7,208 bases of DNA from Chitinophaga pinensis (GTDB lineage: Bacteria > Bacteroidota > Bacteroidia > UKL13-3): contig CAMCJW010000147.1 of NCBI GenBank assembly GCA_945875195.1, positions 1-7,208 on the forward strand. Direction: 5' to 3'. The first letter of the stretch is position 1. Each line of letters begins with the position of its first letter. Positions 5,423-7,208 of this stretch are shown here, piece after piece. The position numbers and the translations under genes are program-made. The notes beneath the pieces were generated by a model. The model searched no databases, was not told the DNA's origin, and was given only the letters and a program-made list of their open reading frames with translations.

Positions 5423-6726
5423 TAATTCTTACGAAATAGCCATTTGAATAATTCCTTATAAGTTGGTTTTTTTCCATAAGTTAATATGCCAATTCTATAA
5501 ATTCTACCGGCGAACCATACCGTGGCAATAAATCCAAGAATCATACAAGCCATAGAGGCAATTATTTGTGAAGTAGGAATGCCAAAAGGTAGTCGAACCA
5601 TCATTATTACAGGTGAGCTAAAAGGAATCATGGAGAGCCAAACAGATAATGAGCTATTAGGAGAATTTATAACTGATTGTGCAATGGCAATAGAAAAAAT
5701 TAGCGGTAGAGTTATTGGCATCATAAATTGTTGCGTATCTGTTTCGTTATCAACTGCAGAGCCAACTGCAGCGAATAATGCACCATAAAAAAAATAGCCA
5801 CCTATAAAATAAAACACAAATAATCCCAACAGAAGTGGAATATTTAAGCCACTTAAGGAGGAGAATATTTCTGAAATACCAGCTTCTTGCGACACCCCTG
5901 CAACTTGTTTGCCTTCCACTAAAGTGCTAGTATCAACATGCATCATTTCCATCACTAAGGCAGAAACTGGGGCGCTTAATGCGGTTATCAAAACCACCCA
6001 AATTACAAATTGTGTGATACCAACCATGGCAATGCCAATAATTTTACCCATCATTAATTGAAAGGGTTTAACAGACGAGATGATAACCTCAACAATCCTG
6101 TTTGTTTTTTCTTCAATTACCCCTTTCATTACCTGAACACCATAAAGAAATATGAAAAAGTAAATTAGGAATGCACCTAAAAACCCTATGATGGTTGTGG
6201 TACCTGAGTTTCCTTTCTCAATTCCATCATCCGTATTTTTCCTGGTTAATAATTTTACTGAAATAGCATTGATGTCATTTACAATTTTTTGGTCAATGCC
6301 ATTGGCGTTGAGCTCTTTATTTTTTAATACATTTTCTAATTTAGATTCTATGGTAGAAAGTGTATTTAAGCCCGGCTGTTCATTGGCTAATAAATCATAG
6401 GTATAGTTGTTTCCTTTATTTGTAATAGTTAAAACACCATAAGCCCCACTGCTTTCCAATAATAATTTTGGTTCGGAATCAAGGAGCTTCTTATATTGAA
6501 AATTAATGGTTTTTGTGTCTTCCAATTTATTCTCAAAAACGCTTGATTGATCATTTACAAGAATAATTTTTCTTTCTTCTGCTAAATCACGGTTAACCGA
6601 AAAATAAAAAATAACCCCGTAAAAAATGACTATCAATAAAGGGGAAAGGAGCGTCATGATTAAGAATGATTTTTTCTTAACTCTTGATAGGTATTCTCTT
6701 TTACAAATTAGCCAGATTTTATGCAT
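5422..6726 (-). CDS. ABC-2 type transporter permease, NatB-like (COG1668)
   Basis: The 434-residue inner-membrane subunit partners the ATPase encoded just upstream. It begins with a basic cytoplasmic segment (KREYLSRVKKKSF) and a first membrane helix at about 21-44. A large extracytoplasmic region of about 130 residues follows, then five more helices (about 177-199, 226-251, 295-320, 333-351, 388-408). Between helices 2 and 3 the conserved GVIEEKTNRIVEVIISSVKP (202-221) marks the ABC-2/NatB group and probably contacts the ATPase. This layout fits Na+ or drug extrusion permeases and the YhaP type; the substrate is unknown. The start lies two bases after the ATPase stop, and the stop overlaps the MFS start by one base. 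No family feature is missing. Confidence 0.93.
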   Translation of the reverse strand: MHKIWLICKREYLSRVKKKSFLIMTLLSPLLIVIFYGVIFYFSVNRDLAEERKIILVNDQSSVFENKLEDTKTINFQYKKLLDSEPKLLLESSGAYGVLTITNKGNNYTYDLLANEQPGLNTLSTIESKLENVLKNKELNANGIDQKIVNDINAISVKLLTRKNTDDGIEKGNSGTTTIIGFLGAFLIYFFIFLYGVQVMKGVIEEKTNRIVEVIISSVKPFQLMMGKIIGIAMVGITQFVIWVVLITALSAPVSALVMEMMHVDTSTLVEGKQVAGVSQEAGISEIFSSLSGLNIPLLLGLFVFYFIGGYFFYGALFAAVGSAVDNETDTQQFMMPITLPLIFSIAIAQSVINSPNSSLSVWLSMIPFSSPVIMMVRLPFGIPTSQIIASMACMILGFIATVWFAGRIYRIGILTYGKKPTYKELFKWLFRKN

Positions 6727-6728
6727 GA

Positions 6729-7208
6729 TTAATTGATTTGATGTTTTTGTTGAACTGCCCTGATAAATATTTCTTCCATGCTAGGAAGGTTTTCTGTAAA
6801 TGAAATCAATGAAATTTGTTTTGATATCAAATGTTCAATGAGGTTATTGTTGGTCATTGCTTGTTTTAATTCAATGATACAAGTATTAGTCATATCTTTT
6901 GAGATAGATTTTGAAACCAATAAGAAATCATCAGAAATTAAAGGATTACCTTGATATTTTACCTCAAATTGATTTTTCTTATATTGTTGCTGAATGGCAT
7001 GAACTTCGCCATCTAGCACTTTTTCTGATTTATTGATAAGGGCGATGTGATCGCAAAGTAATTCTACCGAATCCATGCGGTGGGTAGAGAAGATAATGGT
7101 TGAGCCTTTTTCTTTTAAGGAAAGAATTTCATCCACCAATATTTGTGCATTAATTGGGTCGAAGCCAGAAAATGGTTCATCTAAAATGATGAGTTCTTGC
7201 TCATGAAG
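6729..7208 (-). CDS. ABC transporter ATP-binding protein, C-terminal part (5' end outside window)
   Basis: The last 159 residues of an ABC ATPase are visible, running in from the right edge with no start in the window. They open with the Walker B block ELIILDEPFSGFDP, which combines the catalytic DE pair with the D-loop. The H-loop FSTH follows at residues 40-43 of the visible part, then RMDSVELLCDHIALINKSEKV. A C-terminal domain of about 85 residues ends in SMEEIFIRAVQ, as in NatA/YhaQ-type ATPases (COG4152, DUF4162-like tail). Walker A and the signature motif must lie outside. The stop is two bases before the permease ATG, so the two encode one transporter that probably couples ATP hydrolysis to export. 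A TTG at 7139 could be mistaken for a start, but it falls after Walker B. Confidence 0.95.
   Translation of the reverse strand, partial: LHEQELIILDEPFSGFDPINAQILVDEILSLKEKGSTIIFSTHRMDSVELLCDHIALINKSEKVLDGEVHAIQQQYKKNQFEVKYQGNPLISDDFLLVSKSISKDMTNTCIIELKQAMTNNNLIEHLISKQISLISFTENLPSMEEIFIRAVQQKHQIN

Noticed and set aside
5522..6400. Open frames on the plus strand inside the ABC permease gene
   Set aside because: They are shadows of a clear, well-conserved permease and show no recognisable protein features.
1..7208. Defence island, CRISPR array, insertion sequence or prophage signals
   Set aside because: Nothing was seen: apart from the coding repeat in rpsP there are no repeats with spacers, no transposase or integrase coding, no terminal inverted repeats, and almost no non-coding space.

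Overview
The window most likely comes from a Bacteroidota (Bacteroidetes) chromosome. The DNA is AT-rich, and the genes lack Shine-Dalgarno sequences at the usual distance. The non-coding stretches contain matches to the Bacteroidota -7 element TAnnTTTG. Ribosomal protein S16 also carries a long Ala/Glu/Pro tail, which I recall from this phylum. This assignment rests on overall appearance and not on a database search. No mobile element, CRISPR array, tRNA or rRNA is visible, and coding density is very high.

Layout. (1) 1-447, minus strand: the first 149 codons of tag, DNA-3-methyladenine glycosylase I; its 3' end lies outside the window. (2) 448-541: a short divergent intergenic region with a candidate purB promoter and a perfect GC-rich palindrome. 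(3) 542-2894, plus strand: a tight three-gene run of purB (adenylosuccinate lyase), a small lipoprotein overlapping it by ATGA, and a DinB/DUF1569-like His-rich helical protein two bases further on. (4) 2895-2993: a 99-base gap with a candidate rpsP promoter and an unusually GC-rich hairpin in the leader. (5) 2994-4193, plus strand: rpsP followed directly by rimM, which starts with TTG immediately after the rpsP stop codon. (6) 4190-7208, minus strand: a convergent operon read from the right edge. It encodes an ABC ATPase (5' end missing), an ABC-2 (NatB-like) permease and an MFS exporter, all overlapping or two bases apart. Its last gene overlaps the end of rimM.

How the genes work together. 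rpsP and rimM form a conserved functional pair for 30S subunit assembly. The ABC ATPase and permease make one export or extrusion transporter, and the translationally coupled MFS protein suggests a related efflux role. purB and the two small genes behind it appear co-transcribed, but nothing in the small proteins points to purine metabolism.

Most of the window is ordinary housekeeping sequence. I did not find a clear new defence, mobile or signalling system. The points most worth checking are the repeat-built acidic tail of S16, the GC-rich rpsP leader, the in-frame TAA/TTG junction between rpsP and rimM, and the palindrome inside the putative purB promoter.
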